Source of the DNA: Gammaproteobacteria bacterium
GTDB lineage: Bacteria > Pseudomonadota > Gammaproteobacteria > S012-40
DNA: 6,339 bases
NCBI GenBank assembly: GCA_029857925.1
Contig: JAOUGF010000130.1
Coordinates: 1 to 6,339, forward strand
Direction: 5' to 3'
A program made the position numbers and the translations under genes. Below, piece after piece: positions 1-6,218 of this stretch; within the stretch, counting starts at the first letter, position 1; each line of letters opens with the position of its first letter. The notes below the pieces were generated by a model that did not search any database, was not told where the DNA came from, and saw only the letters and a list, made by a program, of their open reading frames with translations.

Positions 1-2531
1 AATTCCTCCGCCTGCCCAGTAAATTTTACTGAATATCCTATTGGCAACGTCTGGTCTGCGATGGCTGTGATCTTGCTCACCGCTTCACCGAGAGGAATCG
101 TCGGCGTGCCGAAAAAACTACCGCTGTATTGCAAGTCCAAGCGCGAAATGCTTGCGGGTCCCAACAACTCCCGGAAGGAAACCGCTGTATCCAAGCGAAC
201 CAAATTGTTTTGGTTGTTGCGTAGGAATATACGACTCAAGTCGCGCACATGCATAATGCTGCCTTCTTTGGCCTTGATGCGGATGTCGTAACGCTCACCG
301 TCGCCGGGTTTATCACTATAACGCGCAATATTATACCCGCCACCCATCACCTGAATCGCGACCGCAACATCCTGCGCGTTAAGTCCCAAATCCGCCAACC
401 GTCCGCGATCCAATTGCGGCTCTAACGTCGGCAATTCCAAATCCAACGTCAAATCCAATCGACCCAACCCCGGTACATTCACGAGTTGCTCGTTCAATAC
501 TTTTGAATAGCGCGCGACCTCTTGGAGTTTCGGACCTACCACCGAAAATTGCAACGGATCGCCACGTTGCCCGCCCATCATAGGCACCGGCATCGCGAAG
601 GCTTTGACTCCCGGTAATTGCGCGAGTTTCTTGCTCACCTCGCTTACAATGTCTTTTTGGTGACGGGAACGTAGGTCGCGCGGTTGTAGACGTACAAAGG
701 CCATCGCTTGATTGACCTGCCCCGCCTGACCCAAGCCGATTGCGGTGAAATAAGTGATGACCTCGGGTTGCGCCCCCAACACGCCTTCAACCTGCGCCAG
801 TCGGCTGGAGGTGTATTCAATGTTCGAACCTAAGGGGGTTTTCATCATAACCATAAATCGGCCTTCGTCCTCCTCGGGCACTAGTCCTTTACCGACTTGG
901 CTGAAGAAAAATATACTGGAACTGATGAGTAATAGCGTAATCAACACCACTTTCCAACGGTGGCTCAATGAAAAAACCAAGAGGCGTTTATATAAATTTT
1001 CGATGCCGAGAAAAATATCCTCTAACAGCGTGTAAACCCGATTATGTTGTGGCGCCACCTTTAAGTACCGGGAACACAACATCGGTGTGAGTGTCATTGA
1101 TACCAACCATGACACCATGACGCCAAATACCACAACCACTGCAAACGATTGGAAAAAGCGGCCGATTATTCCGCCCAAAAATATCACGGGTGTAAAAATC
1201 GCGACCAAGGACAGTGTCGCCGCCAATACCGCGAATACCACTTGGCGCGTACCGTTGATCGCAGCCTGTACCGCATCCGTCTCCCCTTGCTCTCGGTGAC
1301 GAAAGATATTTTCAAGCACTACGATGGCATCATCGACGACAACGCCCACCAGCAGCAGCAGCGCCAGTAGTGTAATGGAATTAAAAGTGAACCCGGCGAA
1401 ATACATGACCGCGATCGCGCCCAATATGGACACCGGGATGGCGATCGCTATAATCAAAGTAGAGCGGATGCTTTTTAAAAAAACGAGCACAACAAGGGCC
1501 GCTAAAAGCGTGCCCGACACCAAGTGTTCCTTCAACGCGTCAACCATTTCATTGATAAATGTCGAATCGTCGGTCGAGATTTTTATGGTCATGCCCGGCG
1601 GCAGCTGCGGCAAGATATCCGTGTCTAAACGACGTTTGACCTCCTCAATAATCGCCACTGTGTTCGTGCCCGCGATTTTTACGATACCGATGCCCACCGA
1701 AGGTTTGCCGCTGAAATGCGCGGTCTGGCGGTAATCTGCAAGGCCGTCCTCAATCTTGGCTACATCGCCTAAACGCACCGCCGCGCCATTGCGGTAGGCC
1801 AACACCATTGCGCGTAAATCTTCGATGGAATGAAATTCAAAATCCAGATTCACCATTAACTCGGACTGTGCGCCTACCAAAAAACCCGCCGGGGCTTGAA
1901 TATGTTCCGTATTGAATGCGCGTACGATGTCTTGCGGCGAAATTTTGGCTGCGGCCATCCGTTCAGGATCAAGATCAACGCGTATCGTACGATCGCGACG
2001 ACCGCCTAAACGCACCTCGCCCACGCCGTCTATCGTTTCCAGTTTTTTCTTGATGACGAGACGCGCATATTGATTTAATTGTTGTTGCGTACGATCACCC
2101 TGCAAGGCCATCCACAATACCGGCGACGCGCCGATATCCACTTTCGCTACTACAGGTTGATCGGCATCCTTAGGGAGATTGCGCAGCGCCTGGTTGACTT
2201 TAGCCTGTACTTCACTGAACGCGACGTCCACGCTTTTATTTAGATTAAACGTAACCGTCACCACCGAGACCCCGGGGGATGAACTGGATTGGATATGATT
2301 GATGCCGGGGACGCTGTTGACGGATGTTTCGATTATATTCGTAATACTGGAATCTATGATTTCTGGGCTGACCCCGCGCATGACAGTGGTAACGGTGATG
2401 ATGGGGGTATCGATGTTGGGCAAACGATCCACGCCGAGGCGGCTGTAACTTACGATACCGAAAAGTATCATTACCGCAGACACCATATAGGCCAACACAT
2501 GGCGCTTAATGGATAATTCGGGCAGCGTCAT
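1..2531 (-). CDS. RND (HAE-1 type) efflux transporter permease, C-terminus cut off by window edge
   Basis: Inner-membrane proton/substrate antiporter of the AcrB/MexB/MexF class, the motor of a tripartite efflux pump. The frame reads without a stop from ATG at 2531 to the left edge, giving 843 of an expected 1,030-1,050 residues. The N-terminus (MTLPELSIKRHV) leads into TM1 at about residues 11-30, followed by the typical RLGVDRLPNID. TM2 is near 337-352 (LVSGTLLAALVVLVFLKS). TM4 carries LVGVVVDDAIVVLEN, with the proton-relay aspartates at D400 and D401 (AcrB D407/D408). After it come the usual ATLSLVAIFTPVIFLGG and SMTLTPMLCSRYL stretches of TM5-TM6, TM7 near 530-550 with GKGLVPEEDEG, and the second periplasmic porter/docking half. 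The missing end would hold TM8-TM12 and the relay lysine (AcrB K940). Start and left edge are in one frame and spacing matches AcrB, so I see no frameshift. The ATG overlaps the adaptor stop (ATGA), implying coupled translation. Substrate cannot be deduced. Confidence 0.95.
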   Translation of the reverse strand, partial: MTLPELSIKRHVLAYMVSAVMILFGIVSYSRLGVDRLPNIDTPIITVTTVMRGVSPEIIDSSITNIIETSVNSVPGINHIQSSSSPGVSVVTVTFNLNKSVDVAFSEVQAKVNQALRNLPKDADQPVVAKVDIGASPVLWMALQGDRTQQQLNQYARLVIKKKLETIDGVGEVRLGGRRDRTIRVDLDPERMAAAKISPQDIVRAFNTEHIQAPAGFLVGAQSELMVNLDFEFHSIEDLRAMVLAYRNGAAVRLGDVAKIEDGLADYRQTAHFSGKPSVGIGIVKIAGTNTVAIIEEVKRRLDTDILPQLPPGMTIKISTDDSTFINEMVDALKEHLVSGTLLAALVVLVFLKSIRSTLIIAIAIPVSILGAIAVMYFAGFTFNSITLLALLLLVGVVVDDAIVVLENIFRHREQGETDAVQAAINGTRQVVFAVLAATLSLVAIFTPVIFLGGIIGRFFQSFAVVVVFGVMVSWLVSMTLTPMLCSRYLKVAPQHNRVYTLLEDIFLGIENLYKRLLVFSLSHRWKVVLITLLLISSSIFFFSQVGKGLVPEEDEGRFMVMMKTPLGSNIEYTSSRLAQVEGVLGAQPEVITYFTAIGLGQAGQVNQAMAFVRLQPRDLRSRHQKDIVSEVSKKLAQLPGVKAFAMPVPMMGGQRGDPLQFSVVGPKLQEVARYSKVLNEQLVNVPGLGRLDLTLDLELPTLEPQLDRGRLADLGLNAQDVAVAIQVMGGGYNIARYSDKPGDGERYDIRIKAKEGSIMHVRDLSRIFLRNNQNNLVRLDTAVSFRELLGPASISRLDLQYSGSFFGTPTIPLGEAVSKITAIADQTLPIGYSVKFTGQAEE

Positions 2532-3610
2532 GGCCGCCACTCCTGGGTGACCACAGTGGCCTTATCGGTGAGAAAACCCGCGCCATCGACCGCCACTATT
2601 TCACCCGCCTTTAGGCCTTTCGTGATTTCAATTTTGCCGTTGATGCGCGCGCCTTTTTCGACCAAGCGTTGAGCCGTCTTATCACCTACGATGACATAAA
2701 CCACATCACCAGCCGGGCGTTTTACGAGCGCGGGCTCAGGGACTAAAATGGCGCCCTTGCGACGTTCTAGTATGATGGTGCCGCGCACACTCGCGCCTGG
2801 TATCCAGTGCCCTGGATTATCGAATTCCGCAACCAGATTAATCGACTGCGTGGCTCGCTCAACCATTGGACGTATCTCCGCGATTTTCCCCTTAATCACT
2901 TGTTGCGGCGCGGCGGGGCTGACCAACTCCACCGGCAAACCCACGCGCATCTTCGGACCTAAATTTTCCGGCACCGGTAAAAACGCGTAAAGTTGATCGG
3001 TAGTGGTTAACCTGAATATGGTCGTGCCGGGCCGTATATAATCGCCCGCCGCAACTAATCGTTCTTCAATACGCCCGTCTATCGGTGAGACGATGCGCGC
3101 CCTATCCACGTTTAGTTGCGCGGTTTCCAGGCGCGAACGCGCGGCGGACAACTGTTCTTGCATCGACGACAATTGGCCTTCGGAATCATCAAGCATGGAT
3201 TGGGTCGCAAAATTGTCTTTCACCATGCCGCGCGCGCGTTCGGTCTGGCGTTCTTGATTTTTTAGCAACGCCTCCAGGCGTTTGATCTCCGAGTGCGCCT
3301 GATTGCGCGCCAATACCTGATCGCGGTCATCCAAGCTGGCGAGCAACTGCCCACGTCGAACTTTTTGACCGACATCGGCATGGATACGCAGTAATTTTCC
3401 GCTGACCTCTGCGGCCAATTGCGGGGCCTGGCGGGTGTTGACCTCGCCGATGGTTTCTTCTGTGATATTGATATCCTGCGCTATCGCCGACGTGACTGAT
3501 ACGATGACCTTACGCGTGGAAGATTTGGTTTCCTCTGGCTTGCTATGGCATGCCGCCAAGCCCCAGATACAACATACGCCTAATACACTGGCTTTAACTG
3601 CTCGCTGCAT
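2528..3610 (-). CDS. RND efflux periplasmic adaptor subunit (membrane fusion protein), lipoprotein
   Basis: Periplasmic adaptor (HlyD/AcrA-type) that links the inner-membrane RND permease to an outer-membrane channel. At 360 residues it is the normal size. Residues 1-20 are a lipoprotein signal peptide ending in lipobox LAAC, with C21 the acylated residue and His at +2. Then come a first lipoyl half (about 62-95, with PQLAAEVSGKLLRI and DVGQKVRRGQLLASLD), an alpha-helical hairpin (about 97-171, rich in Q/E/R/L heptads), a second lipoyl half (about 173-205, IVSPIDGRIEERLVAAGDYI), then beta-barrel and membrane-proximal domains ending VTQEWRP. At the hairpin tip the channel-docking pattern R-x3-L-x6-S of AcrA appears as R125-x3-M129-x6-T136, a conservative variant. 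The ATG at 3610 is supported by GAGGA at 3619-3615, four bases upstream, and by the signal peptide starting right there. The stop TGA overlaps the permease ATG. It is the first gene of the visible operon. Confidence 0.94.
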   Translation of the reverse strand: MQRAVKASVLGVCCIWGLAACHSKPEETKSSTRKVIVSVTSAIAQDINITEETIGEVNTRQAPQLAAEVSGKLLRIHADVGQKVRRGQLLASLDDRDQVLARNQAHSEIKRLEALLKNQERQTERARGMVKDNFATQSMLDDSEGQLSSMQEQLSAARSRLETAQLNVDRARIVSPIDGRIEERLVAAGDYIRPGTTIFRLTTTDQLYAFLPVPENLGPKMRVGLPVELVSPAAPQQVIKGKIAEIRPMVERATQSINLVAEFDNPGHWIPGASVRGTIILERRKGAILVPEPALVKRPAGDVVYVIVGDKTAQRLVEKGARINGKIEITKGLKAGEIVAVDGAGFLTDKATVVTQEWRP

Positions 3611-3760
3611 AGAGTCCTCGGCGCGCTTTAAGTGATCCGCATAGGGTTTATACTACCGTTGCGCTAACTAATGAACGCGTGAGTGGCGCGGTAAACGGCG
3701 CGATTCCCACTACGTTGTGGTCATTGCTCGGCATCTTCGGGGTCTTGGTTGCGCAACCTG

Positions 3761-3913
3761 GCAGCCTGTTGAAAAATTACTAAGCTTGCCAGTCCTGCGT
3801 TGCAAAAAGACGAAAAATGCGGGATCGCATAGCGGTAAACCCCGTGTAAATCCGGCTTTTTCATGCTTTTTCGCCCTGTCTTGGCGGCGCTCGTGACGTT
3901 TTTAACACACCGC
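3761..3913. repeat. Imperfect inverted repeat, possible MITE-like non-coding element
   Basis: The left arm begins GCAGCCTGTTGAAAAA (3761-3776). The right arm, read on the minus strand from 3913, begins GCGGTGTGTTAAAAA. Further in, the left arm has GCAAAAAGACGAAAAATGC (about 3812-3830) and the inverted right arm has GAAAAAGCATGAAAAAGCC. The arms line up with the same spacing from each end around a centre near 3837, though many positions differ, so the symmetry is old or degenerate. There is no open frame inside, and no clear target-site duplication at the flanks. The size, symmetry and intergenic position fit a miniature inverted-repeat element. Alternatives are a structured regulatory leader or chance A-tract symmetry. 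The CTGTTGAAAAA-type end feels familiar from bacterial insertion-sequence ends, but that is memory, not a search. Confidence 0.45.
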
Positions 3914-3919
3914 TAGAAT

Positions 3920-3937
3920 ACTGACCGATAGGTCAGT
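3920..3937. promoter_or_regulatory. 18-bp palindrome, probable TetR-family operator
   Basis: ACTGACC-GATA-GGTCAGT has two exactly complementary 7-bp arms around a 4-bp spacer. This is the shape and size bound by dimeric TetR-family repressors. The NemR box of E. coli, as I remember it, has a similar ACC-n4-GGT core. It lies 310 bp upstream of the adaptor gene and 196 bp upstream of the barrel gene, next to the right end of the inverted-repeat element. RND pumps are commonly controlled by TetR-type repressors (AcrR, MexR-like partners, TtgR), which makes the pump operon the likelier target. No TetR gene is in the window. It could also overlap a plus-strand promoter, since TTAACA at 3902-3907 lies upstream. 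Confidence 0.55.
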
Positions 3938-3967
3938 CGCTATGTAGCCTAGTCTCTGGTCAACAGG

Positions 3968-3998
3968 TTTTCAATCCCTTTAAAAACATGGAAATAAT
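3968..3998 (+). promoter_or_regulatory. Weak sigma-70-like promoter candidate for the barrel gene
   Basis: AATAAT at 3993-3998 matches five of six bases of the -10 consensus. TTTTCA at 3968-3973 matches four of six of the -35 consensus, but the spacing is 19, longer than the ideal 17. It would start transcription about 130 bases before the ATG at 4133 and lies some 30 bp downstream of the palindrome. The region is A/T-rich, so chance matches are easy. Confidence 0.25.
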
Positions 3999-4120
3999 TC
4001 AACGATACACAACGCGCGCTACCTTTGATTTTCAGTCGGATCGCGAGTAACCTAGTTGTGTCGGAACCCGCCTCGGGGTACCTCGCCCAACAACCATCGT
4101 GAAAGATAAGTAATGACGCC

Positions 4121-4126
4121 AGGAGG
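4121..4126 (+). promoter_or_regulatory. Strong Shine-Dalgarno site
   Basis: AGGAGG, followed by T, sits six bases before the ATG at 4133. It is close to the ideal ribosome binding sequence and spacing, and it fixes the start codon of the outer-membrane protein, in agreement with the signal peptide that begins there. Confidence 0.85.
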
Positions 4127-4132
4127 TCTGTA

Positions 4133-5428
4133 ATGCGTAAATTGTGGATAATATTTCCGTATATGATATTTTATGCGGCAACTGTGCACGCCGTACCCTT
4201 TATGGCGATGGACGCGCGCGCAATGGCGATGGGTGGGACGGGTGTGGCTTCCGCGGATTTTCACAACGCGCCGCTTTACAATCCGGCGCTGTTGGGGGCG
4301 CCGTCAAAAACCAATGTATTCGCGCTAGGCGTGCCGTTCTCTGCGCGCTTCGCCGATCCAAATGACTTGCAAAAGGCGCTGACGGATTTTAAAAGCAATG
4401 ATTACCAAGGAAAGTTCACCCTTGCATCTTCCAATTTCGATACTGCGTTGAATGCTTACTCAGTAACACCCTCGGTAGCAAACCTTAATACATTGGTTGC
4501 GGCGAAAAGTAATCTAGCCTCGGCGATCTTGGGCCTGAATAATGGCTTCCGCAGCTTTTCCGACAAACCCGCCGAAATCAATGAATCCCTCAACGCCGTG
4601 TTGAGTATCGCGGGCCACCATTGGGGCGCTGCATTAACAGTAGGCGAGTGGGCGGCGGGCGGACTGGTCGGGCATTACGCCAAAAGCGATGCAGATACGC
4701 TAGACGCGATCGTCAATAGTTTAAATCAATGGGATAATACGGCGACAGGTACATTGCCCACGCTGGTCAATTTTACATCTCCACAGATGCAATCATCGGT
4801 CGCGTTGCGCGGTGTTATGGTGATTGAAAGTGGCATTGCGTTTGGAAAAAAACAAAATGTCGGTGACGAAGATATTTATTGGGGCGTGACCCCCAAGGTG
4901 CAACAAATCAACAGTTTTGACGCGCTTTTTTCCGGTGCCACTCTCGGCACGGTCGGCGGGACCGCTACAGATTATTTAAAACAAAACGTCAAAAAACAAA
5001 ACGGCTTTAATTTGGACACTGGTGTAGGTTATATTTACGAACGAAATTGGCGCGTCGGCGCAACGATCAAGAATTTATTACCGATGACGTATAAAACTGC
5101 GCTGAACAACGACATCAAAATCGTACCCGCGTTGCGCATCGGCGGTGCATATCAAACACCTAGACTTACCGGCACGCTTGATCTGGACATCACTGAAAAT
5201 GACCCTGCTGGTATCGGTGACAAATCCCGCTATCTCGCCATCGGCGGCGAGGTGGATGTGTGGATAGTGCAGATACGCGCGGGTGCCCGCACTAATTTGA
5301 GCAATACGCGCATGAGCTCGTTTACCGCCGGTTTAGGGCTGAATTTATGGCTCCTCCATGCCGACGTCGGGGCGATGGTCGGCAGCAATGAGTTGGCCGC
5401 AGCCGCACAATTGGGCATGAATTTTTAA
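4133..5428 (+). CDS. TraF-like (TraF_2 family) outer-membrane beta-barrel protein
   Basis: Exported protein of 431 residues. Residues 1-20 form a Sec signal peptide (MRKLWIIFPYMIFYAATVHA) with an A-x-A-like V-H-A cleavage site. The mature N-terminus VPFMAMDARAMAMGGTGVA (21-39), followed by N45-A-P-L-Y-N50-P-A-L-L54, is the hallmark of proteins annotated 'conjugal transfer protein TraF' (TraF_2) and is related in style to the N-terminus of FadL/OmpP1 porins. The rest has Gly-rich alternating strands, such as IVPALRIGGAYQTPRLTGTLDLDI and YLAIGGEVDVWIVQIRAGAR. The C-terminal residue is Phe (QLGMNF), as in BAM-inserted beta-barrels. Despite the name, no conjugation gene is nearby, and family members occur widely on chromosomes with unknown function. 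It is a lone gene diverging from an efflux operon. It could be a channel for a hydrophobic or other small substrate; I would not assign a transfer role. Confidence 0.82.
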   Translation: MRKLWIIFPYMIFYAATVHAVPFMAMDARAMAMGGTGVASADFHNAPLYNPALLGAPSKTNVFALGVPFSARFADPNDLQKALTDFKSNDYQGKFTLASSNFDTALNAYSVTPSVANLNTLVAAKSNLASAILGLNNGFRSFSDKPAEINESLNAVLSIAGHHWGAALTVGEWAAGGLVGHYAKSDADTLDAIVNSLNQWDNTATGTLPTLVNFTSPQMQSSVALRGVMVIESGIAFGKKQNVGDEDIYWGVTPKVQQINSFDALFSGATLGTVGGTATDYLKQNVKKQNGFNLDTGVGYIYERNWRVGATIKNLLPMTYKTALNNDIKIVPALRIGGAYQTPRLTGTLDLDITENDPAGIGDKSRYLAIGGEVDVWIVQIRAGARTNLSNTRMSSFTAGLGLNLWLLHADVGAMVGSNELAAAAQLGMNF

Positions 5429-5580
5429 CCCGTTATATTTATTGAATCGCGTAACGAGTATCAGCGATACATAGACTTTCTTTGGTCCCCTTGTAGCGGG
5501 AGACACTGGATAACGCAAATCTTCGCTTACTCATGACACCGGCGACGCATCCACCTCGCGCCGCCGGGGCTTTAACGGGC
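5429..5580. other. Convergent intergenic gap with only weak hairpins
   Basis: This 152-bp gap lies between the stop codons of the barrel gene (plus) and the Nudix gene (minus). It is bracketed by CCCGTTA (5429-5435) and its complement TAACGGG (5573-5579). Inside are GTATC-AGC-GATAC (5458-5470) and GTCCCC...GGGAGAC (5485-5504, one bulged A). None is followed by a convincing T-run, so no good intrinsic terminator is visible. Short open frames across it have no ribosome site and no recognisable content. Confidence 0.6.
5539..5567 (+). terminator. Poor candidate terminator hairpin after the barrel gene
   Basis: CCGGCG (5539-5544) pairs with CGCCGG (5562-5567) to form a GC-rich 6-bp stem with a 17-base loop. 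Downstream is GGCTTTAA rather than a T-tract, so it is at best a weak or factor-assisted terminator. It is listed because it is the strongest stem in the convergent gap. Confidence 0.18.
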
Positions 5581-6126
5581 TCACTGAAAATCTTTCCAAC
5601 ACCACATTGCCAGCGGCAATACCGTAAAATCTTGGTTGCCAACACAAGGCTTAAATACAGGGCTGATGGGCGCTGACGGCGGGAGCTCCACCGGCGTTAA
5701 CTGATTCAGTTCCTGCGGCGATAATAACAAATAGTCAGAAAGCTCGTCGTTTAATACGATCTCACCTTGCGCGTGGATGTGATAGGCCAATATCAATTGA
5801 TTGCGTTTAAATAGCGAATAATGGCCGATATACTTCCCTAGCGCCCCACTCACACCCAGCTCTTCCTGCACCTCACGCACGACCGCCTGCATCGGTGTTT
5901 CGCCACGTTCCAAATAGCCGGTTATAACGGAAAACACGCCACGCGGCCACTCACGATTGCTCGCGAGCAATATCTTCGAATCTATTTCCACCATACCCGC
6001 GACGACAGGTACAGGATTATCCCAAAACACAAAACCACACGTCGCCTCCGCACACACTCGACGATAGGCGCCATCAACGGTGCGAAAAACCAACGGTCGC
6101 GCGCATTGCGGGCAATAATTCATCAT
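5581..6126 (-). CDS. Nudix hydrolase with N-terminal zinc ribbon
   Basis: Predicted cytoplasmic pyrophosphohydrolase of 181 residues that cleaves a nucleoside diphosphate linked to another group X; the substrate is unknown, possibly ADP-ribose, NADH-like dinucleotides or a modified nucleotide. A zinc ribbon comes first: C5-P-Q-C8, then C25 and C30 (C-x4-C). The Nudix fold follows, with a complete Nudix box at residues 70-92 (G-x5-E-x7-R-E-V-x-E-E-x-G-V): G70, E76, R84, E85, E88 and E89, the last residues binding catalytic Mg/Mn. It resembles the zinc-ribbon half of NudC but is much shorter than NudC and lacks its SQPWPFPxS motif after the box. An in-frame ATG at 6255 would add 43 residues without family character and overlap the divergent gene. 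ATG 6126 (or the adjacent ATG 6123) has GGAG about 5-8 bases upstream and begins just before the first cysteine pair. Confidence 0.9.
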   Translation of the reverse strand: MMNYCPQCARPLVFRTVDGAYRRVCAEATCGFVFWDNPVPVVAGMVEIDSKILLASNREWPRGVFSVITGYLERGETPMQAVVREVQEELGVSGALGKYIGHYSLFKRNQLILAYHIHAQGEIVLNDELSDYLLLSPQELNQLTPVELPPSAPISPVFKPCVGNQDFTVLPLAMWCWKDFQ

Positions 6127-6149
6127 ACCTTCTCCGCAGGACAAGCCTT

Positions 6150-6178
6150 TTGCAACTGTAAAACGTTTGCGATACAGT
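6150..6178 (+). promoter_or_regulatory. Candidate sigma-70 promoter for the Tat-lipoprotein gene
   Basis: TTGCAA (6150-6155, four of six -35 bases) and TACAGT (6173-6178, four of six -10 bases) are separated by exactly 17 bp. Transcription would begin near 6185, about 34 bases before the GTG start at 6219. It overlaps the opposing promoter candidate on the other strand. Confidence 0.42.
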
Positions 6179-6183
6179 AGCAA
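6155..6183 (-). promoter_or_regulatory. Candidate sigma-70 promoter for the Nudix gene
   Basis: Read on the minus strand, TTGCTA (6183-6178) and TACAGT (6160-6155) are 17 bp apart, each matching four of six consensus bases. Transcription would begin near 6148, about 22 bases before the ATG at 6126. The elements are the mirror copies of those used in the plus direction. Confidence 0.4.
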
Positions 6184-6218
6184 ACAACGAATTGGTTCGC
6201 TATCTATGAGGACACGCA

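Larger units (their letters stand above)
3611..4132. other. 522-bp divergent intergenic region
   Basis: This gene-free stretch separates the start codons of the efflux operon (minus) and the outer-membrane barrel gene (plus), so it should contain both promoters. Reading from left: a GAGGA ribosome site for the adaptor (3615-3619); a possible minus-strand -10 TAGTAT (3655-3650) with no convincing -35; a 153-bp imperfect inverted repeat (3761-3913); an 18-bp perfect-arm palindrome (3920-3937); a weak plus-strand promoter candidate (3968-3998); and the AGGAGG ribosome site (4121-4126). I see no convincing coding frame, tRNA or riboswitch. Positions 4000-4120 show nothing I can interpret. Confidence 0.8.
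6150..6183. repeat. 34-bp inverted repeat in the divergent promoter region
   Basis: The arms TTGCAACTGTA (6150-6160) and TACAGTAGCAA (6173-6183) are complementary at 10 of 11 positions across a 12-bp spacer. A second overlapping pair, GTTTGC (6165-6170) and GCAAAC (6180-6185), is also present. The arms coincide with the -35 and -10 elements of both promoter candidates, so the symmetry may simply reflect two back-to-back promoters, or it may be an operator controlling both genes. Confidence 0.6.

Noticed and set aside
1351..1361. Short CAG-type triplet run
   Set aside because: It encodes the leucine-rich part of permease TM4 (LALLLL) just before the DD motif, so protein sequence explains it.
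1324..1734. 136-residue open frame on the plus strand
   Set aside because: It lies antisense to the TM2-TM4 part of the permease, whose frame is continuous and strongly recognisable. The open frame is low-complexity (Ser/Thr/Ala-rich) and is a reading-frame shadow.
3650..3678. Promoter for the efflux operon based on TAGTAT at 3655-3650
   Set aside because: No acceptable -35 hexamer lies at 16-18 bp upstream, so it is only mentioned in the intergenic entry.
4052..4264. 70-residue minus-strand open frame over the barrel gene start
   Set aside because: It covers the strong AGGAGG site and signal peptide of the barrel gene in antisense; composition rich in His/Arg/Tyr is typical of a shadow frame.
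4133..5428. Evidence for a conjugative element because of the TraF-like name
   Set aside because: No relaxase, coupling protein, pilus gene, integrase or attachment site is visible. TraF_2 proteins are common on chromosomes.
5439..5645. 68-residue minus-strand open frame over the convergent gap and Nudix 3' end
   Set aside because: No ribosome site, overlaps the Nudix coding end in another frame, and no recognisable motif.
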